Of a stretch of DNA of 64,000 nt, positions 12,346 to 25,135 are shown piece by piece. Below the pieces are notes generated by a model. It was not told the origin of the DNA and made no database searches. It saw only the letters and a program-made list of their open reading frames with translations. The translations under genes were made by a program, and so were the position numbers. The stretch comes from Takakia lepidozioides (taxonomy: Eukaryota > Streptophyta > Takakiopsida > Takakiales > Takakiaceae). The stretch covers positions 34,240,042 through 34,304,041 of the forward strand of contig CM060734.1 in assembly GCA_030704615.1 (NCBI GenBank), read 5' to 3'. Every line of letters begins with the position of its first letter. The stretch's first letter is position 1.

Positions 12346-13023
12346 CAAGGGGAGGTCACTTCCAAATATTACCACTTGACGTGCAAAAAAATATAGGGTG
12401 CCGAAAATTTTGAGAAAATAAAATTTAGAATACATTTAGAAATACTATAGGGTACCAATATATTGGCGGCACCACATTTAAATTAAAATAGGGTCCAGAA
12501 TAAAGACGTATTTCCAAAAAATATTAAAACTAATATATGGTGGAGGGAAATTAAAGGGACACGTGTAGTTCAGTGACAAGCAGTTCGGGACATGCAGCGG
12601 AGAGGGCGTAGACGCATGTGCACGACAACCCTAGGCTTCCCTCTTTCCTGTCGGCTGCAATTCATGGCGGCATTGTGCTAGACAAGCAGAGAGAAATGGT
12701 GGTGCGCTCAGTGGTACACGCATTGTGGCCCATAGGCTTTGAAGCTTACAGGGCGTGACAGTGAAGAAGCGTAGATTGAAAGGGGAATGATGGCAACCCC
12801 ATAATATTATTAATATTATTATTTTCAGGTTAATATAGGGTGCCCAATATTTGTTATCTGCTATAAAATATAAATAATATAGCTTGCAAGAAAATATGCC
12901 GTATTACAACATTATGTAATAATAGGGTGGCCAAAAATTCAGAAAATAAAATTAATACCCCCATAGAAAATGCCTGTTTGCCTCACGTGCCTGGGAAACT
13001 AGATAAGGAGTGACCTCCCCGAG
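12346..13023. mobile_element. MITE with GGGGAGGTCACT ends (678 bp)
   Basis: The ends read CAAGGGGAGGTCACT and, reverse-complemented, CTCGGGGAGGTCACT. They are flanked by exact 8-bp repeats CTCTTGAC at 12338-12345 and 13024-13031. Internal ATAGGGTGCC-like motifs recur near both ends. The 8-bp duplication suggests hAT. There is no coding capacity. It differs in sequence from the other hAT-like elements here. Confidence 0.75.
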
Positions 13024-13031
13024 CTCTTGAC

Positions 13032-16000
13032 TCCTTCCAATAGCTAAAGTTTGAATGTGCTTCTATATTAACCCTAATGTGTCTAGGTCGCATATGTTAC
13101 AAAGCATTTAGGAGGGCCTTTCTCTAAGCACCCTGCTCTAGAGGGTGTGGTTAATTGGTGAGAAATCTTGTAGGGGGGCTCTCACCTGTCAAAAGTCAAT
13201 TTTCCTCCTAAAATTATAAAGTATTCTTCACAACATTCTCCATCCACCTGTCGCGCACCTCACTTCGGTAAGCTTCCTTTAAGTCATAGTTACTCGCTTT
13301 GATGCGCGCGTCTAACTCCATAAACTGGCCGCCGGGCCAACTCAGAGCTTCGGCTGCTCACCGGGACATAACGGTCCCCTTTGCTCCTTCAAAGGACCCT
13401 CCACCAATTTGGGGTCTAGAGGAAATTCCCTTTGGTAGATGGCAGTCCGGAATAGCTCCTCGATTCTCGATGATGAGTCGCGGTGTGTCTTGGCCCACCC
13501 ACCACGGCCCCATTGGACCGTGATGAGTCCCAAGACTCCCCACGACTCCCACCACAAGGTCTCCGCCCCATGGTGAGTCATATGCCACCCCTCGTGGACC
13601 CACCCCCACCGCAACCCCGTGTGCGGGGCTCCACCTAGTGAGCGCCTCCGCCTAGTGAGCGCCTCTTGAGTGCCTTGGGCACTCAAGGTACTTCAGCCCC
13701 GTACCTATTGTTGCCACTGCCCCCACCACAGGGGCAGCCCTTCTTGTGTCCCGACCCCCCTGCCCTCAAGGCGAAGGGCCGCTACACCACCACCATCTAT
13801 GCAAATTTTGAAATTCCACCCATTGAGCATGTAGCAAAATAACAAGTGAAAGCTTTGCTTGAGTTGCCTCTAAACCCCGGCCCGCGCCCCCCTTTCTTTC
13901 AAGCAACTGCTGGATGACATGACGGTAATGTTTGAAAAAAATCCTGTATTTGAAAAAATTCAATGCATAACCAGAATTTCTTCGTCCAAAATGTTTTGGA
14001 AATTATTTTTCTCTACCACTAAATTCCAATTTCTACCCTTTCAGCCTACGCTAAAGTCACGATGGCAGCTTAAGAAATATGTTAGAAATCAAATTTGCAA
14101 CCCAGTGGCCATTTGAAACTTAAGTAATTATTGGATATATTGTAGAAATCTCGATAGTAAATACGTAAATACCTAAATAGTAAATACCAGTGTCGGCCTA
14201 TTGGTGTTGAGCTAAAAACAGATTGAACATGTGCAAAAATGTAAATGGATTTAGAATGTACCAAAAATTGTAAGTGAATTTTGGGCTGCCCATCCTTGAC
14301 CCTGCCAACCTTGTATAAGAGGATTTTTGTTACAATATTCGCCCCAATAAAACTGCTGGGGATTTTTGTGTCCCAACTAAATCATTGTAATCTACCAATT
14401 TCTACAGTGGACTTTGATGTGATAAGGGCCCCGGGACAGCTCAATAGTAGGGTCAGCTTGCAGGGATGTTAGTTTAGTCTTTCTTGGTTTTATATTTTTA
14501 GTATTTTTTTAAAGTAGTCTTAAGTCTTAAGTCTCAGTTTTGTTTGACTAGACAGGAGGTAAGTTCAGCTTTCTTCCAGTTCCAGGTTTTCCAAAAAGGG
14601 CCAAGTCAAGGACCAAGAATTGGACCAAAATGCTCCAACTTGGTCCCACTGTCCCTTGTTGGTCTTTGTCCCTGGAATAATGTGAAGGTTCCCAAATGAT
14701 TCCAGACCCTTTACATAATATTCTACTGGATTATCCTGTGGAGTCTGCACTTGCAGGGAGACTGGCAACCTGGGTAGTGGGTGCCCGCCTTCCTATCTAC
14801 CTACCAACTGTCGCACACGGTACTACCTACCAGGTACCCACGACAATCATTGACTGCCTCCCACCACAAGTTTCCCGTGCCCAGGTAAGTCGGTGGACGA
14901 GATGTGGATGATGGATGATATCATGACTTCATTCATCTCTGGACACACCTTTCTCTATGTTTCTTATATTTCACCCACGACTAAGGCTGTGAATTTCTTC
15001 CCTGGTTTTTACTTGTTCCTTAAAGCAATATTTATTCTTCATTATCATTTATACCTGGCAGAAAATTTTGAAGAGAAAAGTTTTCTTGACAGGGGAAGAA
15101 GCCCTTTAATAATATTTTGTTTCTTTGGAAATGGAGTAAAATCCTGAAATGAATGGAGCTAGGAAAGCTATAGAATTAGATGGGGGGCCAACAGGAATCA
15201 TCCAATCACTCTCAATAATCCAGGCACCGGCAAGGCTGACCAATGAAGGTGAGGGCAGCAGAAGATTGAGAGGCAAGGGTGAGGGCAGCAGTGGGGCTGT
15301 CAGAAGGTCAGAGCAGCAGCAGTCCTCAGTCAGGACGTCAGGACCCACACCACAACATAATACAAGTGCTCTTCAGATCTTTCCAGCTTTTCTGGTGGAA
15401 ATGGACTCAGGTCCAGATTTCACTGTGTGTGTTTTTGCAAGTTGTTTCTAGGAAGAAGTTGAAGTCCAAGCTTGGCATGTTCGTATCTAAGACTGTGGGC
15501 AAAGTCCAAGTTTCTGATGCCGCCATATTGACCTAGTTGGAGATCCCACAGCCCAGGCCCCAAATGGATGGAGGGTGAAAAAGTCTGTCTCCATTCTTTA
15601 TTGGAGATCTGGGGCCCACTCTCCCACTTACACATATATGTTATGGAGGGAGAGAGATTGGTGACCAAAGAAGGCAGGACTTGAAAACACGAGAGAACGC
15701 CAAAACTGGAATCAATGTCAGCCATGGAAGTCAGAAGCAGCTAATAATAGAACATCAGCACCAGACATGAATAGAGAGTACAAGAGAGACCTAGATATTA
15801 GTCACCCTCTCTAATTGGTACGCCGGAGGGGTAATGTTCAGCTAACACTTAGAAAGGCTTAACAGTTTGAATTTATATAGTACGTGTCTATCTACACGGT
15901 GGGATACATATGTCAATCTAAGAATACCGTGACACTCACACAGCTAAGTTGTATAATTTCATTCAGATTTGGGTTCAAAACAATAGTAGATAGTGGAGTT

Positions 16001-17724
16001 GCACCCAGGTGATTCTACTTGCTTTGCAAAACATATCTCACTCTTTCCTTTGGATGTTATGGTGCTAATCAGTTTCATGACATCCTAGGATGATAGGTCT
16101 TGTAAAACAGCAATTCATAGACCAAAAAACTACAGATAGTTTTGGATCTTGAGCTGGTAGAAGGTTTGGTCTGCAAGATCCTGAGAACCCATCATGTGTA
16201 GCTTAAATTCATGCCTATTGTAGGTATTGAAGCCCAGACATGGTCCCCTGGTTCTAACCCCGATTCCTAAACGGATTTCTGAATTCCCAGTATATGGTTG
16301 ATATATAGTGGAGACATGACTACTGCCTAGAGGGGATGGGCTATCCATAACAATTAACATGTTTATACTTGGGCTGAACTTTAAAAGGGTGAGACAACAA
16401 GGCGTGAGATATGCCCTGCCATTGTTTTATTGATATGAATTGTAACATGTGCCCAACTGGGAACTAAGAACTTTCATGTTCCCATTAAGTCTCATGGGAA
16501 CAACCCATGATATAAGGTTAAGGTCACTTTGGCCAACTTGATGCGTAGTCCCTACCCTGTCGGGCAGGGCCAATAAAGGTACTTCAACGATTAACGGTGT
16601 AACATTTATGGAGGGGCAACAGTACATAAATGAGTAATCCGCTGATCGTGTGGGTTGTGGTCTAGCTGTTTTGTTCAAAGTTTTACACCGTCAGAGACAA
16701 TTTGCAGTTGCAACCAAGTGGGCATTCTGTCAGTGTGTCAGGCACGTTTGCCGCAAGAATTTGCAAAGGAAGGCGACAGTGTGGAGCCCATCAAATCCAG
16801 CCCTAATAAGCTGGCCGCGGAAAGCAAGGGTGTCAGTTCTGGCGGTCTCCCCACATGGGTACTCCAGATCTGCCCTTTCACTGGTCGCGCAACATCCTTC
16901 GTGCACATTCACAGTGCGCCCAGCTGGGCCATTCCTAGCTCTCAGGCCTAGTGGCCGATCGTGAGTTCCTTACGTGCCAGGTCTGTAACGTTTGCACCAG
17001 TTAGGACACGTGAGATTTAACGTACAATGTGTGAGAGGAGGAGAGAGAGAGAGTTTCTGGTTTGTTGGAGTCTGGACTTCAGGAGAGGACATGGTTTGAA
17101 AGCTGAGCCTTGGTAAGTGACAGTTATCCCAAGCGCATAAGCTACATCACAAGACGTGAGCACCTCCCAATTCTCCCCCTCTCCTTATTCCTCTCCCATT
17201 CCTTATTCCTTATCGTCAGAATGTCGTGGAAATCTTGTCGTAGTATTGCCTGCTCCAAAGACCTAAAAAACTTATTACCAGTCCAACACTGGTACATACC
17301 TCTACTATAATTGTTTGGATTCTCCAGATTCGACCATGTAGCACACTCAATTTCTTCAGAATCTGCCACAAACTACTGGACAGTCGGCAAAGCACACCCA
17401 ATGCTTACATGGTTTAAATTCATGTCAATCACATGGGTGCTTGCATCCCCATGCGGCCACCATCTTATACTTTTGTATCCTTCTCGAAGTGTCCATATTA
17501 CATGCAAATCCAATCCAATGGTTCGTTCGGTGTTCAGTCTGGAATCAGACCAGATCTCCCTGGAAACATAGTACCCCAACTTAACACATGAAGTAACTAT
17601 ATCAGGACTTGACACTTGATACCGACTCCCTACCTCCTGGCTATGTACCATACAGGCACATTACCAGCTACTGCTAGTCTACTTCCGGAAGTGCAGGCCA
17701 GAACCCTTAATTAAATCACCCATC
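13032..17724. other. Intergenic DNA, no gene supported
   Basis: About 13240-13800 is GC-rich but contains only mutually overlapping chance frames. Near 17265-17290 a TACCAGTCCAACACTG motif matches the right end of the hAT-like element at 5254-5793, so a decayed copy may end there; no partner end was found. The rest shows no recognised feature. Confidence 0.4.
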
Positions 17725-20700
17725 TTAGGGCTCAAAAGCTTCTTGATTCTGCACTGGATTCACCCTAATTTGATCCCTAGTTTGATGAGAAGTATGAGGG
17801 ACAGAAAGGGTCCCAGTGATGTCGATTGCTGGGGATGGAAGAGTGGGTTGAGAGTCCTGGCGAGCATCAGGTTGTGGCTCATTGAACTCTTTCCGTAGAC
17901 GCTCAACAACCATGAAAGAGACAGCTGATGCTGGCACAAACCACAGCACCCGGGGTAGGCCCCCCTTGAAGAATCCCTTCAACCCTTCCTCTCTCCAGAT
18001 TCTTTGCAATGAATCAAACCAGCCTTTGTATCTGCACAGGGGACCAGGAGTTGGAAATATCACCAACGATGCATCATATATAGATTACCTTCTCAAACTT
18101 AACTCAACATTCAGGCAATGGAGAGAGCAGGACCCCAAGGACTAGGGGGAAATCTTTAACCAGATATGAGATGTAATCTAGCTATGACATGGACAATTAT
18201 CTCCTCCATTGTACTGTTTTCTGTCAGACAATAAATGGACTCATTGACCATTTTGGGTGAGTATTGGCCATGACAGGCAAGTTGAAGAAATGTGCCTACT
18301 GGAAAGAAACCTTCCAGAGCAGGTCTGGAAATATCCAGGATAATAAAGATAAAAAGAGGAGCAGAGGCAGAGACGCAGGGAATGAAAGAGGAGACACCAC
18401 TGCATGCATTTTCTACAGCCATTGTGAGTTCAATGGGAAGAATGGGCGTCCAAGCTGATGGGGATCACCAAAAGACCAGCAATACCTGGCATGCGAACCC
18501 TGAACTTGAAGTCTGGTCTTCACCACATCCATGGGAGTCGTCAGAAAAGCACCTAGACCTGCAAGCAAAACGGAGACTTAAGTGCAGTCACCAGATGGGG
18601 ACACCTCGATCTTCCTGGAAGTCGGGACCCATTTCCCCTTTCACTCCCAATGTGGCTGTATGCTCAGGCCAGTACATCTGGCTGGCAGTACAATTTCAGA
18701 ACCATTTGTCCTATTGGTTCAAGGTAAAAAGCAAGTATGATGAGAACGTCAATTGCCAGGCCCGACCTCATCTGTCTGCCAAACTATAGTGGGCTCACTA
18801 TAGGAAATTCTGAACCCAAGGTTGCAAGAACTCCTTGACCAACTTCAAGAGGACCGGGATCTTTATCAGGTCACACCCTCTGCTCACATCAAGCAGTTAA
18901 ATACTACTCTCCTCTCGTGAAGCAGTCTCTTTCAAACCAACCCTTTTTGCATAGGCGTGAAAAAATCTCTCTAGAGGCCTTAAGAACTTACCACCAGCAG
19001 TACCCCCCATGATAAGCTCCTCAAAAGAACTGAACTTATGCTCCTCATAATCGTTTGATTGCAGGGTTGCTCTGGAAGGCCACCATCTTCCCCTCCCTAA
19101 TTCTACCGATGCCCTCATGGCTTCATAGAACATTATCTGCAGAAGTCATGGTCAAAACACACTTAGTCATTATGACAGTCTCTCCACTTTCTGATGTCCT
19201 CAAGCATCAACCATTCATGAAATTGTCAGTCTACCTTTCTACTTGTAACTTTGACTAATCCATGGTCACATATTGACTCCAGGTTTTACCCCACCAACTA
19301 TCTACCACAATTGCATACTTGCCATTACATTCTTCAGACTCAGGAAGCCAAGCAACACCACTGGAGTGCAACCCAAAGAGCTTGATAGGCCACACCAGCA
19401 CATATTACAGTCAAACGTAAGCGCCCTCCAAGTGGAGAACAAGCCTACTCTCTCAACATCCACCTTACTGCCAAACTAACAACACACTTGAGGATCTGCC
19501 CAAGCTCAGCATTAACAGAATTCAGCACTCAGTTTCTCCACAGAAAAATGTCCACTTTACTAACGTTTGACCCCAGATGGTTCCTACATTGAAACCTTGG
19601 CAGCAGGGGGTCGACCTGCACAGGACAACCTCCATACGGGCAAACATAATTTGAAACCCAATACTACTCAGAATTCTAGTTCTGACTCGACACATTTACA
19701 AGAGGTAAGGGATCGCAGTTCTCACCTGTAAACCTGCAAAAGGGACATCTCTTGCAAGAGTGGGGAAATACCTAGACATCCATGGAACATCAAACTTCAA
19801 TTAGTCACTCATAGCCGAAGTTTATAATGTGTCAACCTAGTGTATTCTACCTTTCAGATCTTCCAACCACAAGGCAGAGGTCTTGTGCAGAGGGATTTCA
19901 CCAGAAGGATTTCTTTGTGATAGAAAGCAGCATGCAATGTAGCACAGAGGACCATTGTAACAGTGTAAAAACAGTAATGGTTTCTGACAACAGCATGACC
20001 AACTCTACCACATGATGGAGGACCCAGATGGGATTCTCCAAGGAATATGTGGAAAACACAGTTTGAAATCTTGAAAATAGATGAAGCTAAGACATAAACT
20101 ATGGCATCAAAGACATACCCGGCATAAAGGCCCGCAAGGCCCTCATGTCTTAAGATTGCTCGTGTTGCATGGAATATCCCAGAATAGTACTCATAATTGG
20201 GTTTCCCAATCGTGGACGACGAGCCATGCATGTGGTGCCAGGCTTTCCTGCTGCCTTGAATCTGTAACAATTGCAACAATCTCAATCTAGAAACTCAAAA
20301 GAACCGTCTCTGGCAACGCTTGCCCCATCTGAACTTACTCACATTCACCTCACAATGTTCAGGTTTTATGGTGGACTCTGTAATCTTGGCAGCTTCTGCC
20401 AGCAAAAACTGGAATACAGTAGTTTTGAAACTGGAAGAGAGAAACAGACGCGCTCCTCAAGGACTTAGCTTTTCGTGGCTTAATGAAAAGCACAGTTCAT
20501 TGTGAAGCAAGAAACTAACAATAAGCGTCATTGGGGAAGAGGAGTAGAATGGGAGTCACACCAGCACTGATCACTTGTATTTGGGATTGTGGAATTCCAC
20601 CTCTGGAAAGGAGGGGAATGTACTCATATAAGACATTGTTTGCTGTAGCCTTGCGGGCCATAGACCCCGCGGGCGGAACAGAAGAGAGCAGAAACTACCG

Positions 20701-23700
20701 TTGTGAGGGGCTCACTCCGATAGTGAGGAAGAGAAAGAGAGAATGTACTCATAAGACGTTGTTTGCCATAGCCTTGTGGCCATTGACCCCGCGCTCAGTT
20801 TGAGCGGAACACAAAGGGACAGAAACTACCTTGACTTACCTTGGAACAGACAATTAATCAGAGTTTTTCCAGATATCCTCCAGAAATCCCTTCACACCAG
20901 CATCAATCTGCTGTGTGTGGTTTGCCCAGTAACTAGGCCCCAAAAAGGCCTGGGCTTTTGGCTCGAGACTTTCAAAATTGGTAAACAGAGGTTCAGGCAC
21001 CATTACCTTGATGGATTTGAAGAGGGCGTCTCTCTCATGAGAGTACCCAGGACAATGAATCAGAAATGAATATTGTCTTCAGGGCAACAATGGGCCAGAT
21101 TTTCCTCTCTGCATCTGTTTGCTGTTCAAAGGTAGGCTTCCTGCCCTGAGTTTAAATTTCAGTCTAGTTAAATTTCAGTCTAGTGCCGAGGGTGGGTCAG
21201 GTCATCCATGATGGCCTCCCATGTCACAGACTGGAAACAAGGGAAGTTTTCTGCCTAACTTCCTTTTCAGCAGACAATTTCCTGGCAACAGACATGGCTT
21301 TGGACACTACAGCCTCTAGGTCAGATTTATCCAGCAGGGTCAAGACTTGCGGGCTTAGATCCAGATCCTTCAGTCTTCCGCCAGGACTTAGCCTGTTTGA
21401 CAGGGCGATCCTGCTTCCAAGATATGGAGTCGATTAACTTAGGATATCCGATATTAGACATATGTTGCAGCTGACCCCACCATCTGACCTTGAATTCATC
21501 TTGTCGGGAGCTTAAGGAAGGGATGCCAAACTCACCCCGAACAGCCACATTGGCTGTTTTGGAGCATGCTGACATGCACTCCTTAAGCACCCCCACTTGA
21601 ATGGATTCTAGAGACTTAGCCTGGTTGGAGTTATCAACCAATACTGCAGATGCGTACTCCAAGGCAGGCCTAATAACGCGGGAAAGCATGGTTTTCTTTA
21701 CTTCAGAGTTGATCCCTCTGCAGTGGATAAATTTAGTGAGCCTCTTCCCTCCCCTCGTTCATTGAATGCCACCACTGCGCATTTACTGACGTTAGCCTCT
21801 AGCCCCCAAAGGTCAAAGTATCTCTTTATGCAATCAATCAACTCCTGGAGATTGGAAGGAGTCTCCCCTATGCCTGCGAAGTCATTCGCAAACATAAGGG
21901 CTGGTATGGTGGCATCACCCACCCTTAACCCAAATCTCTCACTTTCCACATCCTCGAGGAGTTGATTGACGAAAACATTGAGGAGCAGAGGGGAGAGGGT
22001 CATCCTTGAGCTACACCTTGGTCTGTGTCAAAGAAGTTAGACTTCTATCCACTAACAGAGAGAGACAGAGAGAGAAAGAGACAGTACCTGCATCCGCTGT
22101 TTGATCACTTCACACGGCACATATACAACCGACCCCAGCGTATCTCCTAAACATACATCCCCGCAGAAACACCCCACTTCAGTTTCAAAGATCTTATCCC
22201 ACATCTATCAAGTAACTGAAGTTCTACTCAAATTTACAAGCACCATTTGTCAAAGGGAGATCTTTAACGACCACACAACAGAACTCTTACAAGTTCTGGT
22301 GGGGTGCAACTCTACAGCTCTAGCCAGCCCAGAGGCTCAAGGCTGAACTCGAGAGGATATCCTTGGATAGAGGCCAGACAGTGCCAAAGTCTATGTGGAA
22401 GGTAAATTGACTGGAGTGTGTATTTGTAAAGGAAGAAGAGTGACTCAGGCTGCTTGTTTCCGAACCCAAGCAACACTTTTCAGCACACCATCAGCATGTA
22501 CAGTCTCTAGTAGTACCAATTATCCCAGGACCCGCAATAATCGTTTCACAGAAGTCTTATCAACCCAAAAGGCCAGTTAGTAGGCGATCCATGTCCGGTT
22601 GAAGAGGTTTCCCTCTGACATAGCCAAGTGCATGAACTGATGAACACATAGGTAGAGCATACATGCCCTAACCACGCAGCTAGTGGATGATAAAAATCAG
22701 TCATTGCCATTTACCAGGTTGGGCATTACAATATCAGGATGAGTGGTGCTAATTGAGCTTCTAGCACAGCTTTCTGCCCTAAGGTGTATAGCATTATCTC
22801 CAGCCTGAACATGGCATATACACACCATCTGACAATTTCTGTATAGAGACACTGTTCTACCTTCTTCATCAGCAAGCAGCTCTAAGACTGTCCTGACAGA
22901 TAATTCGTAGCAGCCCTATTGTGGTTGTGGCAAAGGAGGTGGGAAGAGACTTACCAGTAGCCCCCGCCAAGAAATGGGCCCAGGGGCCAGCCAACTTTGG
23001 ATGTTCCACCTCCAGCCAATCCTTGGTAGACTCAATGAAGCCAAAATAAGTGGCCCCCGTAACCATTGACCCTGTCAATCCTGGAACTACGCCCCTGTAT
23101 AGACCTGCACAGATAGCAACCTTGTGAAGCTTAGCTATGCCACTTGAAGAGCACCAAACTGACAATACCTTTCAGATTGTCCTGCAAAGTGAAAACTACT
23201 ACCAGTCAAAACCCTTTTGGGTACAGTCCCCAAGAGACTAAAGCCCCCAAGTCTGTTCGTATGATATGAAGGTGAACTGCAGCCCAACATTGGCATAATT
23301 TTTCTGCCATAGACAGCTAATGACAATCCAGATACACCTTAATGAGTGGGGATTTAAGAGCTGGCGTAGAAGTAGTTACCTCGGACCCCATCCATGGCCA
23401 CAATCGATTTGAGAGCATGGCCTATGTCACTTTGTCTCTGAAGAAACCCCCAACCCCAATATAGAGCGATACACCTTCCAATGTTAATTCTGTATTCCAT
23501 AGTACTTGGTTCTTAAGACAGATGACAAGAGGAAGGAAACAGTATTAGGGAAGCAATAAGAAAAAACAACAGCAGGTACCAATTACTTGTCTTTCACCTA
23601 TTAGGAATTAGAAGGACAGAACTTTTTAAATCCCACAATACAGTGCAGGTGGGGCATTTCAGGCTGTCTTCCCCTAGGGCCCCTAGGTGCAAGGTTTCAG

Positions 23701-25135
23701 TAAAGGAAGGCATCACCAAGGCTGCAGGGACCCCATGATGTAGCCTCCACTACAGGCCCCCAGGGCCTCTGGACCCAAATCCCTGTTGTGTGACCACAAT
23801 GACCGCACCACTGTTCTACCCAGCTCAAGACTTTTAAAATGAACAATTGAGCCACAATATACAGTGAGTAACCTTGCTCATTATGGAATACATGTAGATA
23901 TTAAAATACAACATAGATGCCAGTAGGAATATGATGTACCTGCAATGAGACACCAGATTGGCCACTCTGAATCCTAGTCTTGAGAGTGTCCACTGGATGC
24001 ATCAGGGTCTCTCCACACCCACTCGCCAATGCACCCCATGCAAACTCTTTCCAAGCTGGCACAAACAGAAGCCAGGTTGGCAATGGCCCCAACCAAAATT
24101 GTGATTGTGAGCACTATCCTGCACTTTCTAGGTAAAAGACATGACAAGGCCATCACATCACTATATCCCCCCATATCTTTAGACTCAATCGTACTTCACA
24201 CAATATGCCTGTGACCCTAACCAGTAATGTTGTGAGTTAACTGATCTGGTGTTGATCTCTTTCCTCGTTTTTGATGTATAAGAAAATCTTAATTGCCTAC
24301 AAAGCCGGAATGTCAAATTCACCTGCCTGAAGCTTGAATACTAAGGCTTTCCATGGGACTGAAACAGAACACAGACCAGAATTGTCTAACCAATTGTACT
24401 AGTTGCATTCAAAATGCTACACCAGATTAACTTTTGGACAGACAGATGAGTAACTCACAAAACTTGAAATAAAGGGATCTTGAGACCAGGACTAAAGAAA
24501 CTATATGCTGGGAGTCGAAGAAATATCATTAAACCAGGTGACATTTTATTTAAGTGCAGGGTAAAGCTGCAAACTTCAGGCTGATCACCAAAAATATGAT
24601 ATTTCATCGCCTGTGAAATTGATTCAGCAGCAGATACCCTCCTATGAAGAACGAAGGCTAAGATGCAGTGATAGTCTCTTCAGCGGAAGAGACTCAAAAG
24701 CAACAGTTATCATTGAGGATCATTTTTGGAGAGAGAGAGAGAGAGACAGTGTTGCTCTTCCACACTGATCCAAATAGATAAAACCCTTCCGCACGAAGGA
24801 CAAACTAAGTATGCATTTATGATACTTTAACGGCATTTTACCAGTATCTGTTATTCGAACATATATAAGCAAAAACTTCCGGCATGGAGCACCGAGATGA
24901 GTGCAAGTTTAGGACTGAGCGTCAAGGGGGACCGGAGTGAAAGAGGAAGCTAATATAAGGGAGGGCCAAGGGACATACAAAAGAAGCCAGCCATGTGAGA
25001 CTGGAGCCAAGGGCTCCTGACTCCTTCCTCCACCATTAACCAGACACTTTCTTCTGACAGGTAGCTGTTGCAAAGCTTAAACAAACTCCTAAAACCCTAA
25101 CTCAAACCCGTCTCGGTTGGCGCCTCCTTCGCCAT
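17725..25135 (-). CDS. Mitochondrial carrier (SLC25) family protein, ten exons
   Basis: Membrane transporter of the mitochondrial inner-membrane carrier family. Exons, 5' to 3': 25108-25135 (tentative), 23941-24056, 23380-23437, 22955-23104, 22088-22146, 20119-20261, 19726-19771, 18992-19136, 18486-18558, 17725-18031. All junctions have GT/AG and compatible phases, and the total is 1125 bp (374 residues). Three carrier signatures are present: HPVDTLKTR, VPCEVIKQR and TPMDVVKTR, each at the end of the first helix of a repeat, with later landmarks GLYRGVVPG, TLARDVPFAG and RVLWFVPASA. The order resembles the plant carrier typified by Arabidopsis At1g74240 (from memory), whose substrate I do not know. 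The first exon (MAKEAPTET plus one base) is the least certain part: it fits phase but has a weak donor. The last 50 or so residues are proline-rich and unlike the family core. A LINE occupies intron 5. Confidence 0.88.
20620..20725 (-). mobile_element. Short LINE 3' end fragment
   Basis: About 105 bp matching the 3' terminus of the LINE at 38391-39695, read on the minus strand from CGTCTTATGAGTAC-like sequence. It lies just beside the longer copy at 20741-22070, inside intron 5 of the carrier gene. It carries more substitutions than the neighbouring copy. Confidence 0.7.
20741..22070 (-). pseudogene. Truncated LINE with broken reverse transcriptase
   Basis: Non-LTR retrotransposon remnant in the carrier gene's intron, same orientation as the gene. 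The 5' part encodes reverse transcriptase from the DQGVAQG and LSPLLLNVF motifs. The catalytic box reads FANDFAGIG where FADD is expected, and a frameshift separates VAQG from LSPLL. It continues through RVIRPALEYASAV to the 3' terminus ending CGTCTTATGAGTAC. It matches the copy at 38391-39695. An 11-bp purine-rich repeat AGAGAAAGAGA flanks it (20730-20740 and 22071-22081). This is a plausible target duplication but low-complexity. Confidence 0.85.
24729..24747. repeat. GA microsatellite
   Basis: An uninterrupted GA run of about 18 bp in the first intron of the proposed carrier gene. Confidence 0.8.

Noticed and set aside
13299-13686. GC-rich overlapping frames as a gene
   Set aside because: Several phases are open on both strands, as expected from GC-rich composition; no motif or splice structure was found.
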